Part shown: positions 42,509 through 51,052 of the stretch, piece by piece
How the letters are laid out: each line of letters starts with the position of its first letter
Numbering within the stretch: position 1 is the first letter of the stretch
Source of the DNA: Geothrix sp. PMB-07
GTDB taxonomy: Bacteria; Acidobacteriota; Holophagae; Holophagales; Holophagaceae
Length of the DNA stretch: 64,000 nt
Assembly (NCBI RefSeq): GCF_030758935.1
Contig: NZ_CP132333.1
Location: forward strand, 868,992-932,991
Direction: 5' to 3'
The notes under the pieces: generated by a model
Databases searched by the model: none
What the model saw: only the letters and a program-made list of their open reading frames with translations
Told to the model about the DNA's origin: nothing
Program-made: the position numbers and the translations under genes

Positions 42509-45120
42509 CAGCTGAGCAGGGCTTTGACTTGGGTGAGGCGCTGTTCCTTTTCTTCGGCCTGGATGCGCAGCTTGGCCACTGCCGCCTCCGGGGCCTTGGT
42601 GACGAAGCTCTCATCGGCCAGCCGCGCGCGCAGGGGTTCCAGTTCTTTTTCGAGCTTGGCCAGTTCCTTCTCCAGCTTGGCCTTCTCGGCGACGGGATCC
42701 TTGAGACCGACCAGCTCCAGAGCCACGGCGCCGCCCGCCACCACGGCCACGGTGCGCGTGGGTGAGGCGAGGTCGTCCTTGGTGAAGGTGACGGATTCCA
42801 GACGGGCGATGGATTTCAGCGCCTCGCTGAAGGGCTCCAGCTCCAGCAGCGAGCAGAAGGCCGGCACGCGCTTGGCGGGATCCACGCCCTGCTCGGCCTT
42901 GAGGCGCAGAAGGGCCGAAAGCACTTCCTGGAAGCGGGGGATGATGGTGCTGTCACCACCCTTCACCTGCAGGATGGAGTCGTCTGCGGGCCAAGCGCGC
43001 TGGGCCAGCAGGGCGGGCTCGTCGGCGGGCAGGCGGCCGTCCATCATCGCCTCGTGGATCTCCTCCGTGAGGAAGGGCACGAAGGGGTGCAGGGCCCGCA
43101 GGAGGATGTCGAGGAAGTGCAGGATGGCGGCCTTCTGGGCCTTCGTGCCGCTCTGCAGCTGCACCTTGGCCAGCTCGATGTAGGTGGCGCAGAAGTCATC
43201 CCAGACCAGGTGGTAGAGCAGGTCCGAAGCTTCGTGGAAACGGAACTCCTCGAGGGCCTTGGTGACGGTGGCGAGGCTGTCGCGCATGCGGCCGATCATC
43301 CAGAACTCGGCTTCGCCGAACTCGGGCTTGTTCTCCAGCGTGATGGTCTCGTCCAGGCTCATCTGCACGAAGCGCGACGCGTTCCACAGCTTGTTGCAGA
43401 AGTTGCGGCTGGCCTCGAGGCGGGCCTTGCTCATGGCGATGTCGGTGCCGGGTGCGGCCATGATGGCCAGGGAGAACCTCAAGGCATCCGTGCCGTACTC
43501 CTCCATCACTTCCAGCGGGTCGATGACGTTGCCCTTGGTCTTGCTCATCTTCTGGCCGCTGGCATCGCGCACCAGGCTGTTGAAGTAGACCTTGCGGAAG
43601 GGCACGTCACCCATCCAGGTGAGGCCGGCCATGGCCATGCGCGCCACCCAGAAGAACAGGATGTCGTAGCCGGTGATGAGGACGCTGGTGGGGTAGTAGC
43701 GCTTGAGTTCGTCGCTCTCCTCGGGCCAGCCGAAGACGCTGAAGGGCCAGAGGGCCGAGCTGAACCAGGTGTCCAGCGTGTCGGGATCCTGAATCAGTTC
43801 TCCTGCTCCGCATGCGCAGCATGCGGAGGGCTGCTCCAGCTCCACATGGAGCTCGCCGCACTTGCCGCAGGTCCAGGCGGGAATGCGGTGCCCCCAGACC
43901 AGCTGGCGGCTGATGCACCAATCCTGGATGTTGGTGAGCCAGTGGTTCCAGACGGCCACGTGGTGCTCGGGCGTGAACTGGATGGCGCCGCTGTTCACGG
44001 CTTCCAGGGCCTTGGCGGCGGCTTCCCGCACATCCATGAACCACTGCTCACTCACCAGCGGTTCCAGCACGGCACCGCTGCGATCACTCAGGCTGATCTT
44101 GTTGACGTAGTCCTCGACCTTCACGAGGAAGCCCTGTTCCTCCAGGTCGGCCACCACGCGCTTGCGGGCCTCGAAGCGGTCGAGCCCGGCATAGGCACCC
44201 GCCTCGGCCGTCATCTTGGCGTCGAAGCCGATGATGGTGATGGAGGGCAGGCCCAGGCGCTGGCCCGCGGCGAAGTCGTTGGGATCGTGGGCGGGCGTGA
44301 CCTTCACGCAGCCGGTGCCGAAGGCGGGATCCACAAAGGTGTCGGCCACCACGGGGATCTGGCGGCCCGTGAGCGGGTGGTTCATGAGCTTGCCGATCAT
44401 CCCCTGGTAGCGCTCGTCGTCGGGGTGCACGGCCACGGCGGTGTCGCCCAGCATGGTCTCGGGGCGGGTGGTGGCGACGACCACATCGCCGCTGCCATCC
44501 GCCAGCGGATAGCGCAGATGCCAGAGCTTGCCGTTGCGCTCCTCGTATTTCACTTCCAGGTCGCTCAGCGCGGTCTGCAGGGCGGGGTCCCACTGGATCA
44601 TGCGGGGGCCGCGGTAGATGCGCCCGGCCTTGTAGCTCTCCACAAAGACCTTGCGCACGGCCTTGTTGAGGGCGGGATCCAGCGTGAAGCGGTTGCGGGT
44701 CCAGTCCACCGAGCAGCCCAGGCGCTTGAGCTGGTGCTCGATGGCCCCCTGGTTCTTCTCCTTCCAGTCCCAGATGCGCTGCTCGAAGGCCTCGCGGCCC
44801 AGCTGGTGGCGGTCGGTGCCTTCAGCCTTCAGCTGGCGCTCCACCATCATCTGCGTGGCGATGCCGGCGTGATCCGTGCCCGGCACCCACAGGGCGTCAA
44901 AGCCCTGGGCGCGCTTGAAGCGCGTCAGCACGTCGTGCAGCGTGTTCACGAGGGCGTGGCCCATGTGCAGGTTGCCCGTGATGTTGGGCGGGGGAATAAC
45001 GATCGACCAGGGCTCCTTGCCGCTCGTGGGCGCCGCCTCGAAGGCCTTGGAGTCTTCCCAGACCGAGTACCAGCGGGTTTGCGCCGTCCTGAAGTCGAAT
45101 GCCTTGTCCATCTCGCGCAT
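42508..45120 (-). CDS. valS: Valyl-tRNA synthetase
   Basis: 870-residue class I synthetase that charges tRNA-Val; a cognate tRNA-Val(GAC) gene is elsewhere in the window. Signatures: HIGH-type PPPNITGNLHMGHALVNT (here HMGH), the editing domain with AVHPDDERYQGMIGKL and DPAFGTGCVKVTPAHD, KMSKTKGNVIDPLE (KMSKS type), and a C-terminal coiled coil (LEKELAKLEKELEPLRARL). The ATG at 45120 (MREMDKAFDF) was chosen; the longer upstream frame lacks family similarity. Confidence 0.97.
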   Translation of the reverse strand: MREMDKAFDFRTAQTRWYSVWEDSKAFEAAPTSGKEPWSIVIPPPNITGNLHMGHALVNTLHDVLTRFKRAQGFDALWVPGTDHAGIATQMMVERQLKAEGTDRHQLGREAFEQRIWDWKEKNQGAIEHQLKRLGCSVDWTRNRFTLDPALNKAVRKVFVESYKAGRIYRGPRMIQWDPALQTALSDLEVKYEERNGKLWHLRYPLADGSGDVVVATTRPETMLGDTAVAVHPDDERYQGMIGKLMNHPLTGRQIPVVADTFVDPAFGTGCVKVTPAHDPNDFAAGQRLGLPSITIIGFDAKMTAEAGAYAGLDRFEARKRVVADLEEQGFLVKVEDYVNKISLSDRSGAVLEPLVSEQWFMDVREAAAKALEAVNSGAIQFTPEHHVAVWNHWLTNIQDWCISRQLVWGHRIPAWTCGKCGELHVELEQPSACCACGAGELIQDPDTLDTWFSSALWPFSVFGWPEESDELKRYYPTSVLITGYDILFFWVARMAMAGLTWMGDVPFRKVYFNSLVRDASGQKMSKTKGNVIDPLEVMEEYGTDALRFSLAIMAAPGTDIAMSKARLEASRNFCNKLWNASRFVQMSLDETITLENKPEFGEAEFWMIGRMRDSLATVTKALEEFRFHEASDLLYHLVWDDFCATYIELAKVQLQSGTKAQKAAILHFLDILLRALHPFVPFLTEEIHEAMMDGRLPADEPALLAQRAWPADDSILQVKGGDSTIIPRFQEVLSALLRLKAEQGVDPAKRVPAFCSLLELEPFSEALKSIARLESVTFTKDDLASPTRTVAVVAGGAVALELVGLKDPVAEKAKLEKELAKLEKELEPLRARLADESFVTKAPEAAVAKLRIQAEEKEQRLTQVKALLS

Positions 45121-45302
45121 GGGGATCCTTGGGTATGCCTGGCCTGGGATCCCCGGGGGTGCGGGATCTCCTCTCGCCGAATGAATCAGTGTATCCGTGG
45201 ACAGACGGGCCTTCCAGACGGAGCCGGGCTTTGGTGACGCCGGGGTCTGGTGGAATGCGATACCATGGTCGCCATTCGTCCGGAACGGGGACGGGAGGGC
45301 AC

Positions 45303-45653
45303 ATGCGTCTTCTGCGGATCGTGGTACTGGGGCTTCTGGGTGGTTTGGCGACAGCAGTGATGGCGGGCGATGGGGAGAGGCCCCTGTCCCCGGCTCACGT
45401 GCGGGCGAAGGTGACCTGCCATGACTGCCACCAGAAGGAAAAACCCACCACGGCGGCGGTGCCCGATGAGGGCTGCATGATCTGCCATGGCGACTACCCG
45501 GCCATGAAGGTCCAGACCAAGGATGTGAAGCCCAATCCCCACGGTTCACCGCATGATCCCATTGCCTGCACGGAATGCCACCGTCAACACAAGGCGCCGG
45601 TGGTGAAATGTCTGGAATGCCACCAGGGGAAGTACACCTTCAAGGTCAAATGA
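45303..45653 (+). CDS. Small periplasmic tetraheme cytochrome c
   Basis: 116-residue secreted protein: signal peptide (LLRIVVLGLLGGLATAVMA), then four CxxCH heme-attachment motifs (CHDCH, CMICH, CTECH, CLECH) with extra His residues as sixth ligands (HVRAK, HGSPHD, HRQH). This is the cytochrome c3/flavocytochrome heme-domain type found in bacteria that respire metals or small electron acceptors. The ATG at 45303 has GGGAGG 4 bases upstream. It is followed by a membrane-fusion protein gene on the same strand. Partner reductase not in the window. Confidence 0.92.
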   Translation: MRLLRIVVLGLLGGLATAVMAGDGERPLSPAHVRAKVTCHDCHQKEKPTTAAVPDEGCMICHGDYPAMKVQTKDVKPNPHGSPHDPIACTECHRQHKAPVVKCLECHQGKYTFKVK

Positions 45654-45697
45654 TCCCTCCCGCATGACAGGATTGAAGGGTCTGCTGCGAGAGGCCC

Positions 45698-46420
45698 ATG
45701 TCCATGCGATCCGCCCTTCTTGTCGTTCCTTTCCTTGCGGGCGCGGTTTGCGCCCTGGCCGCAGGTTCGGTGGAGGGGCGGGTGCTGCCCTTCCGCCAGG
45801 TGGAAGTCAGCGCCCCCGTGTCCAGCCGGATCGCGGAGCTGAAGGTCAAGGAGGGCGACCTGGTGAAGGAGGGGCAACCCTTGGCCCTGCTCTACGGGAA
45901 GCTCGAGGAACTGGAGATGCAGCGGGCCAAGGCCCTGCTGGAGCGCCGGGAATTCGAGGCCAAGAGCGCCAAGCGCCTCTATGACAACAAGATCATCCCC
46001 GAGGCCAAGGCCATGGAAACGCGCATTGATCTGGACTTGGCGAAGCTCCAGTACGAATCCGCGGCCGAGCAGGTACGGCTGCGGACTGTGCTCGCCCCGC
46101 TGGATGGGGTGGTGGTGACGACGGCGCGCGAAACGGGTGAGACCGTCTCCGCCGGGCAGCCGCTCTTCCGCATCCTGGATTTGAGCAAAGTGGTGGTCCA
46201 GCTGACGGTGGATGCAGATGCCTTGGGCACCCTGGCCCCAGGCCGCCATGTGAGGGTGAACCTGAGGAAGGCTGCGGAACCCCTGGAGGGCCGGGTGACC
46301 CTGGTGGATCCCTGCGCCGATGCCGAGGGCCGGGTGAGGGTGCGGGTGGTGGTGGAAAACACGGATCGCAAGATCCGGTCGGGCATCCGGGCACGGGTGG
46401 ATTGGTCCGATGCCCAGTAG
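45698..46420 (+). CDS. Periplasmic adaptor (HlyD/membrane-fusion) protein
   Basis: 240-residue secreted adaptor. Signal peptide to about 22 (LLVVPFLAGAVCALAA), biotinyl-lipoyl half (VEVSAPVSSRIAELKVKEGDLVKEGQPL), a helical hairpin (EELEMQRAKALLERREFEAKSAKRLYDNK), the second lipoyl half (RTVLAPLDGVVVTTARETGETVSAGQPL) and a beta-barrel domain. Shorter than usual RND adaptors (about 370), so it is a minimal form. No inner-membrane pump or outer-membrane channel is adjacent, so its partner is unknown. It converges with the chemoreceptor gene, 15 bases away. Confidence 0.85.
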   Translation: MSMRSALLVVPFLAGAVCALAAGSVEGRVLPFRQVEVSAPVSSRIAELKVKEGDLVKEGQPLALLYGKLEELEMQRAKALLERREFEAKSAKRLYDNKIIPEAKAMETRIDLDLAKLQYESAAEQVRLRTVLAPLDGVVVTTARETGETVSAGQPLFRILDLSKVVVQLTVDADALGTLAPGRHVRVNLRKAAEPLEGRVTLVDPCADAEGRVRVRVVVENTDRKIRSGIRARVDWSDAQ

Positions 46421-46435
46421 GTCCAGGGCTCAGGC

Positions 46436-48214
46436 TCAGTCCTGCAGGAAGCGGTCCGGGTTGAAGCCGGTCACCATGGCGCCCCAGTGCTTGCCGTCAA
46501 TGTAGATGGGCATGGAGAGGTCGTTGAGGATCTCGCCCGTGTCCCGCATGTAGGTCTGGAAGAGGAAGGCCTCAGTGTTCCGCGAGCGGCGCTTTTCCGT
46601 TTCCACGTTGAAGTAGATGCGCTGGTGTCGGCTCCTCACCACATCCACTTGCGGATCGCCAGTCAGCGGGTCTGATGCGCCGGTGTGGTGGATGGCCAGA
46701 TAACCGTTCACATCCAGGGCCACGGCATAGATGGAGCCGAGTTCCTGGCGGGCCTGGTCGAAGATGGCCTGCAGTTCCTTGGCAAAGATGTCGGCATAGG
46801 AGGTGGTGAACTTCGGCGGGTTGGAGTGGAGCACGGGCCGGTAATCGCGGTCGAAGACGTTGATGCCACGAGTGGCGATGGCCTGAATGCGCGCCTGCAT
46901 GGCATCCCGGTGGCGGATGCCCAGCTGGATCACCGATTCGAGATCGCCGGTGCCTGTGCGGAACCGGGAGACGAGTTCGAGCAGCTTTTCCGTGGCCCGG
47001 TTCATGTCGCCCGAGTGGCGGGTGGCCTCCGTGAGGCGGCGTTCCGCCTCTTCGCTGAGGTTCTGAATGTCCTGGGATTGGTGGTAGATCTCCTGGCTGG
47101 TGCCGGAGATGCCCTCCACGGCCGCCGTGGCTCCGCTGAGCTGGGTGGCGTTCTCCTCGAAGTCGCGCACCAGCTTGGCGAAGTGCTCTGAGGCGCGGCC
47201 CAGGGTGGCGGCTGTGCCCCGGAAATCGAGGGTGATGTTCTCGATGCCATGGGAGGTTTGATCCACATCCCGCAGCATGTCGCCCAGGTTCTGGGCGATC
47301 TCTTCCGCGGCCACACCCACGCTTTCGGACAACTGGCGCACTTCCTCGGCCACCACGGCAAAGCCCTTGCCCGCCTCGCCCGCGTGGGCCGCTTCGATGG
47401 AGGCATTGAGGGCCAACATTTTCGTTTGTTCGGCCACGCCCTCGATGAGTTGCACCACCTGGCCGATGCGCTCGGACCTTTCGTTCAGGCGGGCCACCAG
47501 CTGGGTGAAGTCCACCAGCCGCTGGTTGGTGGTGGCCATGCCAGCGTCGGCCTCCGCCAGTTCCAGGCGGGTCTGCTTGGCCGATTCCAGGTTCTCCAGG
47601 GTGCTGCCTGCCACGTGGCCCGTCATGCGGTTGATCTGGCCTATGGCATCGGCCACTTCATGGCTGGTCTGGGTGATGCGCTGCGAAAGGGCGCCCTGGC
47701 GTTGGGCGCCGGTGGCGGAATCAGAGGCCAGCTTCGTGGTGCGGGTGGAGCCCACCGCGATGGACAGACCCAGGCGCTTGGAGGTATCGAGGATGTGGCG
47801 GATGTCCTTGGCGAAGCGGTTGTAGCCATCCGCCAGGCCCCGGATCTCATCATGGGTATCCAGCTGGATGTCCTGAGAGAAGTCGCCACCCCGGATCGTC
47901 TCCCCGATCTTGCGCAGCGGCTTGGCCACCGAGAGGTGGAAGGTGATGAAGGCGACGATGCCGATGACCACGGCCGCCAGGGGCAGGAGGATGGCGGCGG
48001 TCTCCGCCTTGGCCAGCAGGGCGAGGGTGGCCGAGTGATCCACTCCGGGCGCGTTCTGGAGGTTGGCCTTCAGGGTCCGGGTGAGCTGGAAGGATTGCCA
48101 GCAGGCCACCAGCAGCAGGGCGAAGAGCGGCAGCATGCAGCCCAGGATCTTCCGCACCAGGGTGTTGAAGACATGCTGTTCGAGGAACCTGTAGGGCGCC
48201 GTGACCAGTTGCAT
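46436..48214 (-). CDS. Methyl-accepting chemotaxis protein with C-terminal sensor-like domain
   Basis: 592 residues. Two membrane helices (about 25-45 and 72-92) enclose only a short periplasmic loop, so ligand sensing is not likely to be there. HAMP-like segment follows to about 150. The signalling hairpin tip has [20 protein letters not shown]. After the MA domain (ends about 390) there is a C-terminal domain of about 180 residues (FDRDYRPVLHSNPPKF, GSIYAVALDVNGYLAIHH, MPIYIDGKHWGAMVTGFNP) resembling a Cache/PAS sensor in the cytoplasm. The start ATG 48214 precedes the first helix. Confidence 0.9.
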   Translation of the reverse strand: MQLVTAPYRFLEQHVFNTLVRKILGCMLPLFALLLVACWQSFQLTRTLKANLQNAPGVDHSATLALLAKAETAAILLPLAAVVIGIVAFITFHLSVAKPLRKIGETIRGGDFSQDIQLDTHDEIRGLADGYNRFAKDIRHILDTSKRLGLSIAVGSTRTTKLASDSATGAQRQGALSQRITQTSHEVADAIGQINRMTGHVAGSTLENLESAKQTRLELAEADAGMATTNQRLVDFTQLVARLNERSERIGQVVQLIEGVAEQTKMLALNASIEAAHAGEAGKGFAVVAEEVRQLSESVGVAAEEIAQNLGDMLRDVDQTSHGIENITLDFRGTAATLGRASEHFAKLVRDFEENATQLSGATAAVEGISGTSQEIYHQSQDIQNLSEEAERRLTEATRHSGDMNRATEKLLELVSRFRTGTGDLESVIQLGIRHRDAMQARIQAIATRGINVFDRDYRPVLHSNPPKFTTSYADIFAKELQAIFDQARQELGSIYAVALDVNGYLAIHHTGASDPLTGDPQVDVVRSRHQRIYFNVETEKRRSRNTEAFLFQTYMRDTGEILNDLSMPIYIDGKHWGAMVTGFNPDRFLQD

Positions 48215-48277
48215 GGGAAGCCCCCTTCCAGGCCCGCCTCCTGTGGGTCGGAGACGACAGTCCCCAGGCAAAGCCAA

Positions 48278-48298
48278 TCCCCTTCCATCGGAAGGGGA
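48278..48298 (-). terminator. 9-bp hairpin downstream of the bioB-hemerythrin pair
   Basis: TCCCCTTCC-atc-GGAAGGGGA lies 44 bases past the hemerythrin stop and upstream of the chemoreceptor. The T-tract is poor (TTGGCTTT), so it may be a weak terminator or an RNA end protector. Confidence 0.4.
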
Positions 48299-48341
48299 GC
48301 CTTCGTCAATGAATCTGGACCTGCGGAGGAACTAACTGCTG

Positions 48342-49004
48342 CTAGTCGCCGGACATGCGCTCGTGCATGTCCTCCCACTCCAGATCCGTCCACCACTCGC
48401 GTTCCAGGCCTTCACAGGCGATTCCGTAGGAGGGGCAAGTCACGCAGCCATCGCCCCGGTGGACTTCCGCATCACGCTCGGGCGGGTAGGCCGCCAGCAG
48501 GGCCAGGCCCCCGTCGTGGGCGGCCTGCTCCGGATCGGTCATGGGCCGGGAGGGCAGCTCGCGCACATGGAACCGCCGCAGGCGCTCCTGCCCTTCGGGA
48601 AAGATGACGGAGTTCTCAGCGTCTATGTGGCGCCAGAGGGAGCGGCTGTATTCCACTGCCAGGTCGTGGAGGTGTCGGCCGCTGTCCGCGTCGAGGGCCG
48701 GTTCGCCCAGCAGAGGGCCCAGCTCGTCCAGCAGGCGGCCCATGCTTGCATGCTCCAGCGTGAGCGCGGCCACGGGGCCCCGGTGGCCTGGCACTTCCGC
48801 CTTCTCGGTCAGGGCCTGGAAGAAGACTGCCTCTTCCTTGTGGTGGTGGAAGGTGCCGACGTAGTGGCGGAAGAAGGCCAGAAACCGGCCGCCATCGGCC
48901 GGATCGCCCTGATTGGCCATCCGCGCCGTGACGAAGGCCCTGAGGGATTCCGCCACCCGCTCGATGAGCTCGTGTTCGGCGCGGAGATCCTCAATGAGCT
49001 GCAT
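48342..49004 (-). CDS. Hemerythrin HHE-domain protein with Cys-rich tail
   Basis: 220 residues. The HHE cation-binding pattern is seen as EHELIERVAESL, FHHHKEEAVFFQAL, LEHASMGRLLDEL and SLWRHIDAENSVIFPEGQ, which supplies the diiron His and Glu ligands of DcrH/YtfE-type proteins. The C-terminal 40 residues have CVTCPSYGIACEG, three cysteines that could bind zinc or a cluster. It lies 5 bases after bioB, so it may protect or repair the iron-sulfur enzyme (inference; YtfE-type proteins do this in other bacteria). Confidence 0.82.
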   Translation of the reverse strand: MQLIEDLRAEHELIERVAESLRAFVTARMANQGDPADGGRFLAFFRHYVGTFHHHKEEAVFFQALTEKAEVPGHRGPVAALTLEHASMGRLLDELGPLLGEPALDADSGRHLHDLAVEYSRSLWRHIDAENSVIFPEGQERLRRFHVRELPSRPMTDPEQAAHDGGLALLAAYPPERDAEVHRGDGCVTCPSYGIACEGLEREWWTDLEWEDMHERMSGD

Positions 49005-49009
49005 GTTCT

Positions 49010-49957
49010 CTAAACCTTGGCCGGGGCGCCTTCCACCCGCATGCCCAGGGCGTTCAGCAGCCAGTGGTCGTGGTTGCCGCCGGGGTTGGGGGTGGTGAGG
49101 AGTTTTTCGCCGGTGAAGATGCTGTTGGCGCCCGCGAAGAAACACAACGCCTGCAGCTCGTCGCTCATCTGGGTGCGGCCGGCGCTGAGGCGGATGCGAC
49201 TCTTGGGGAAGAGGATGCGGGCCGTGGCGATCATGCGCACGAGTTCGAGCGGGGGCAGGGGATCGACGTTCGCCAGGGGCGTGCCGTCCACGGCCACGAA
49301 CTGGTTGATGGGAATGCTCTCGGGCGCGGGCTCCAGCTCGGTCAGTTCCTGCAGGAAGTGGATGCGCTGGTCAATGGTCTCGCCCATGCCCACAATGCCG
49401 CCGGAGCAGACCTCCAAGCCAGCGGCGCGCACGGCGGCGATGGTCTCCAGGCGCTCGTCGAACTTGCGGGTGTGAATGATGGTTTCGTAGAAGTCGCGGC
49501 TGCTGTCGATGTTGTGGTTGTAGACCTGACAGCCCGCGGCCTTGAGGCGCCTGGCCTGATCCTCGTTGAGCATGCCGAGGGTGACGCAGACCTCCATGCC
49601 CATGCCGGAGACACCGTGCACCATCATCAGCACCGCGTCGAAGTTGGCGTCGTCCTTCACTTCGCGCCAGGCGGCGCCCATGCAGTAGCGGGTGCTCCCG
49701 TTGGCCTTGGCTTCAGCGGCCCCGGCCAGGACCTTGTTCACATCCTTCAGCGGCTCGACCTTCAGTTCCGTCTGGTAGCGGGCGCTCTGGGGACAGTACG
49801 CGCAGTCCTCGGGGCAGGCGCCGGTCTTGATGGAATCCAGGGTGCAGAACTGGATCTCCTCGGCGTTCCAGTGCTGCCGGTGGGCCGTGGCCGCCCGGTA
49901 GAGCAGCTCGGGCACGGGCAGATCGTGGATGGCTCGGATCTCGGTGGCAGTGGACAT
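49010..49957 (-). CDS. bioB: Biotin synthase
   Basis: 315-residue radical SAM enzyme that inserts sulfur into dethiobiotin in the last step of biotin synthesis. The radical SAM cluster motif CPEDCAYCPQSARY (CxxxCxxC) is intact, with the auxiliary [2Fe-2S] ligands in YCMGAAWRE, MEVCVTLGML and CSGGIVGMGE plus the conserved Arg in RIRLSAGRTQM. The ATG at 49957 follows a short leader; the gene diverges from the MarR-GNAT gene. No other bio genes are in the window. Confidence 0.97.
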   Translation of the reverse strand: MSTATEIRAIHDLPVPELLYRAATAHRQHWNAEEIQFCTLDSIKTGACPEDCAYCPQSARYQTELKVEPLKDVNKVLAGAAEAKANGSTRYCMGAAWREVKDDANFDAVLMMVHGVSGMGMEVCVTLGMLNEDQARRLKAAGCQVYNHNIDSSRDFYETIIHTRKFDERLETIAAVRAAGLEVCSGGIVGMGETIDQRIHFLQELTELEPAPESIPINQFVAVDGTPLANVDPLPPLELVRMIATARILFPKSRIRLSAGRTQMSDELQALCFFAGANSIFTGEKLLTTPNPGGNHDHWLLNALGMRVEGAPAKV

Positions 49958-50043
49958 GGGAACCCTGTCGAAACGTGGAGATACAGACTAATGCACCTGC
50001 CGGGAATGGCGAAGGAGGGCCCTCCAAGGCGGGCCTGCGCTCT

Positions 50044-50074
50044 TGACTTATGTAACTACTTACGTAAATTGTTT
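50044..50074 (+). promoter_or_regulatory. Promoter and operator of the MarR-GNAT gene
   Basis: TTGACT and TAAATT are spaced by 16 bases and end about 23 bases before the ATG. GTAA-ctac-TTAC and TTACGTAA inverted repeats overlap the promoter, a typical place for autorepression by a MarR-type regulator. Confidence 0.55.
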
Positions 50075-50089
50075 AACGACGGAGGCGTC

Positions 50090-51052
50090 ATGACCGGGCT
50101 CCATGATTACGGCGGATTGTTGATGGGTTCCCGGCTCAAGCGGTTGAGCGAAGCACTCTACGCCGGAGTGGATGACATCTACCGGGAGCAGGGGATCCAG
50201 CTGTCATCCCGCTGCTTCCCGATCCTCTTCCTGCTGAGGGACAATGGCGCGCTGTCCATCACGGATCTGGCTGGCCGTCTGGGGCAAAGCCATCCAGCGC
50301 TCAGCCAGATGAGCCGGAAATTGCTGGCAGAAGGAGTCGTGGCGGAGAAGGCGGACGCCAAGGATGAACGGCGCCGCCTGCTGTTGTTATCCAAGAAGGG
50401 GCAGGCGCTCATGGAGCGGCTCGGCCCAGTCTGGAAGGCGGTGGAAGGGGCCGTGGACGAGCTGTTTGGCGCCGAATTCGGCGCGGTCTTGGGCCGCGTG
50501 GATGGCGCCCTGGAGGAACGTCCCTTCGCCAAGCGCGTCCGGGCCCGCCTTCGGGTCCATGCGGGCGCCGCCGTGGAGATCATCCCCTTCGAGGCCAGGT
50601 ACCGCGAGGACTTCAAGCGGCTCAACATCGAGTGGCTGGAGAAGCATTTCTATGTCGAGGCCATCGATCACGAAGTGCTGTCCCACCCCGAGCAGAACAT
50701 CCTGAAACCTGGCGGCCACATTTTTCTGGCACGGCTGGAAGGTGAGATTGTGGGCACCTGCTCGCTGATCCGCGGAAGGCGGGGCTTCGAGCTGTCGAAG
50801 ATGGCCGTCACGGGGCGCTACCAGGGGCTGAGCATCGGTCAGCGGCTCATCGATGCGGCCATCGCCACCTTCCAGAAGGCGGGCAAGGGGATCCTCTTCC
50901 TGGAGACCAACAGCAAGCTGAAGCCCGCGATCCGTCTCTACGAGCGGAACGGATTCGAGCATGCGGAGCGACCCGAGGCCTCCCATTACCAACGCTCCGA
51001 TGTCTATATGGTCTACCGCCCGACCGCGGAGCGGGGCAAGGGGCATGATTAG
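50090..51052 (+). CDS. MarR-type regulator fused to a GNAT acetyltransferase
   Basis: 320 residues. Residues 1-150 are a winged-helix MarR domain (NGALSITDLAGRLGQSHPALSQMSRKLL, recognition helix; wing DAKDERRRLLLLSKKG). Residues 165-320 are a GNAT domain with motif A KMAVTGRYQGLSIGQRLIDAA (GxxxGxG/A-like) and AIRLYERNGFEHAERPE. This fusion is a known architecture; the acetyltransferase may act on a small ligand and alter DNA binding. The ATG at 50090 has GGAGG 4 bases upstream. Its stop overlaps that of the KdpE-like gene on the other strand by 4 bases. Confidence 0.9.
   Translation: MTGLHDYGGLLMGSRLKRLSEALYAGVDDIYREQGIQLSSRCFPILFLLRDNGALSITDLAGRLGQSHPALSQMSRKLLAEGVVAEKADAKDERRRLLLLSKKGQALMERLGPVWKAVEGAVDELFGAEFGAVLGRVDGALEERPFAKRVRARLRVHAGAAVEIIPFEARYREDFKRLNIEWLEKHFYVEAIDHEVLSHPEQNILKPGGHIFLARLEGEIVGTCSLIRGRRGFELSKMAVTGRYQGLSIGQRLIDAAIATFQKAGKGILFLETNSKLKPAIRLYERNGFEHAERPEASHYQRSDVYMVYRPTAERGKGHD

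Noticed and set aside
48215-48341. A sigma-28 promoter before the chemoreceptor at 48214
   Set aside because: TCCGATGG resembles the -10 box, but the -35 position reads CATTGACG and the spacing is wrong; it also lies in a hairpin.
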